Positions 5,611 through 6,174 of a stretch of 6,174 nucleotides of DNA are shown piece after piece; positions within the stretch are counted from its first letter, which is position 1; every line of letters begins with the position of its first letter. Source of the DNA: a bacterium (GTDB lineage Bacteria; Bdellovibrionota; FAC87; UBA2466); assembly GCA_019750655.1 (NCBI GenBank), contig JAIEOG010000423.1, positions 1 through 6,174 on the forward strand, given 5' to 3'. Below the pieces are notes generated by a model, which did not search any database, was not told the origin of the DNA, and saw only the letters and a list, made by a program, of their open reading frames with translations. Made by a program: the position numbers and the translations under genes.

Positions 5611-6174
5611 ATGAAGGTACGGCCCAAGTTCAAAACGCGGTTGGAATTCTCCAAGACTGGCTTGATCTGTAGCGGCGGCGCTACAAAAGCCGCAGCGTTC
5701 CATGTTGGTGTTTGTTTAGCTCTTCGCGATAAGGGCTTTTCGTTTGTTGGCGGGCGCGCGGAGAATCCCTTCCCGATCAATACCGTGCCGTACCCTCGGC
5801 CGAAGCTCCACCCTCACGAGATTGCTACTTACGTGGGCTCCAGCGCGGGCGCTCTGATTGCGTGTCTGTTGGCGTCCGGAGTTGCGGTGGAGTCGCTGAT
5901 CAATTCGCTCGCTCAAGACTCCGAGCTGAAAATCGCGGGGGACCACCCCGTTCTGCCCAAAATCACCTACCGAGACATGCTGGCCATTCACTGGATGAAC
6001 CCCGCGCAACTCTTGCGCAGCCTCAAACAATCGCCCCTTTTTGGGCGAACGATCGAGTCGCTCTTTTTGAAGAACTTGCGCCTTCCTGGCCTATTCTCGA
6101 CACGCGGCTTGGCGGCGTACCTGCAAAAAAATGTTCTGCCGACCGACCAGTTCCACGAGCTCAAAGCCGATCTG
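5611..6174 (+). CDS. Patatin-like phospholipase, 3' end outside window
   Basis: The first 188 residues of a patatin-family (Ser-Asp dyad) lipid acyl hydrolase are visible; the frame is still open at the window edge. The N-terminus is basic with no signal peptide. The first strand TGLICSGG leads into an oxyanion-type loop GGATKAAAFHVGV (22-34). The nucleophile elbow is GSSAG (76-80), with Ser78 the expected nucleophile, followed by a small-residue helix ALIACLLASG. A later PGLFSTRGLAAYLQ and VLPTDQFHEL match the family pattern after the elbow. The dyad Asp (DGG/DGA) lies beyond the window and cannot be checked. Two oddities: the loop has Ala where the usual GGGxRG has Gly, with Lys for Arg, and about 20 extra Pro-rich residues (roughly 47-70) separate loop and elbow. 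The gene is divergent from the DUF3095 gene across 46 bp. Substrate is unknown; phospholipase A or lysophospholipase activity is the family expectation. Confidence 0.88.
   Translation, partial: MKVRPKFKTRLEFSKTGLICSGGATKAAAFHVGVCLALRDKGFSFVGGRAENPFPINTVPYPRPKLHPHEIATYVGSSAGALIACLLASGVAVESLINSLAQDSELKIAGDHPVLPKITYRDMLAIHWMNPAQLLRSLKQSPLFGRTIESLFLKNLRLPGLFSTRGLAAYLQKNVLPTDQFHELKADL

Noticed and set aside
6125..6131. A7 run in the patatin-like gene as a frameshift site or sequencing error
   Set aside because: Family-like sequence is present before and after the run in the same frame.

Overview
The window shows chromosomal, moderately GC-rich DNA from a Gram-negative-type bacterium. It holds the second half of a division and cell wall (dcw) cluster, followed by two genes unrelated to peptidoglycan synthesis. 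The order ftsW-murG-murC-murB, with murB inside the cluster and of the short (type II) form, is typical of Alphaproteobacteria, the former Deltaproteobacteria and Bdellovibrionota, and some other phyla, and unlike E. coli, where murB lies elsewhere. I lean weakly towards a Bdellovibrionota or deltaproteobacterial-type lineage, but the sequence alone does not settle it.

Positions 1-4427 (+ strand) form a tight operon. It contains the 3' part of ftsW (lipid II polymerase, truncated by the window start), murG (lipid II synthase, TTG start), murC (UDP-MurNAc:L-Ala ligase) and murB (UDP-GlcNAc-enolpyruvate reductase). Gaps are 34 nt and 7 nt, then a 23-nt overlap. MurB makes UDP-MurNAc, MurC adds the first stem amino acid, MurG completes lipid II at the inner face of the membrane, and FtsW polymerises it at the septum.

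Positions 4404-5564 (- strand) encode a DUF3095-family protein whose N-terminal half looks like a class III nucleotide cyclase. Its 3' end overlaps the 3' end of murB tail to tail by 24 bp. A 46-bp divergent spacer (5565-5610) separates it from a patatin-like phospholipase gene on the + strand, which is open at the right edge (5611-6174 seen). The usual downstream dcw members (ddl, ftsQ, ftsA, ftsZ) do not follow murB here.

No RNA genes, insertion sequences, CRISPR arrays or long repeats were seen. There is no gene-free stretch longer than 46 bp. The most speculative point is the pairing of a cyclase-like protein with a patatin-like lipase. This recalls the logic of cyclic-nucleotide-activated phospholipase systems, but the evidence here is only adjacency and motif resemblance.
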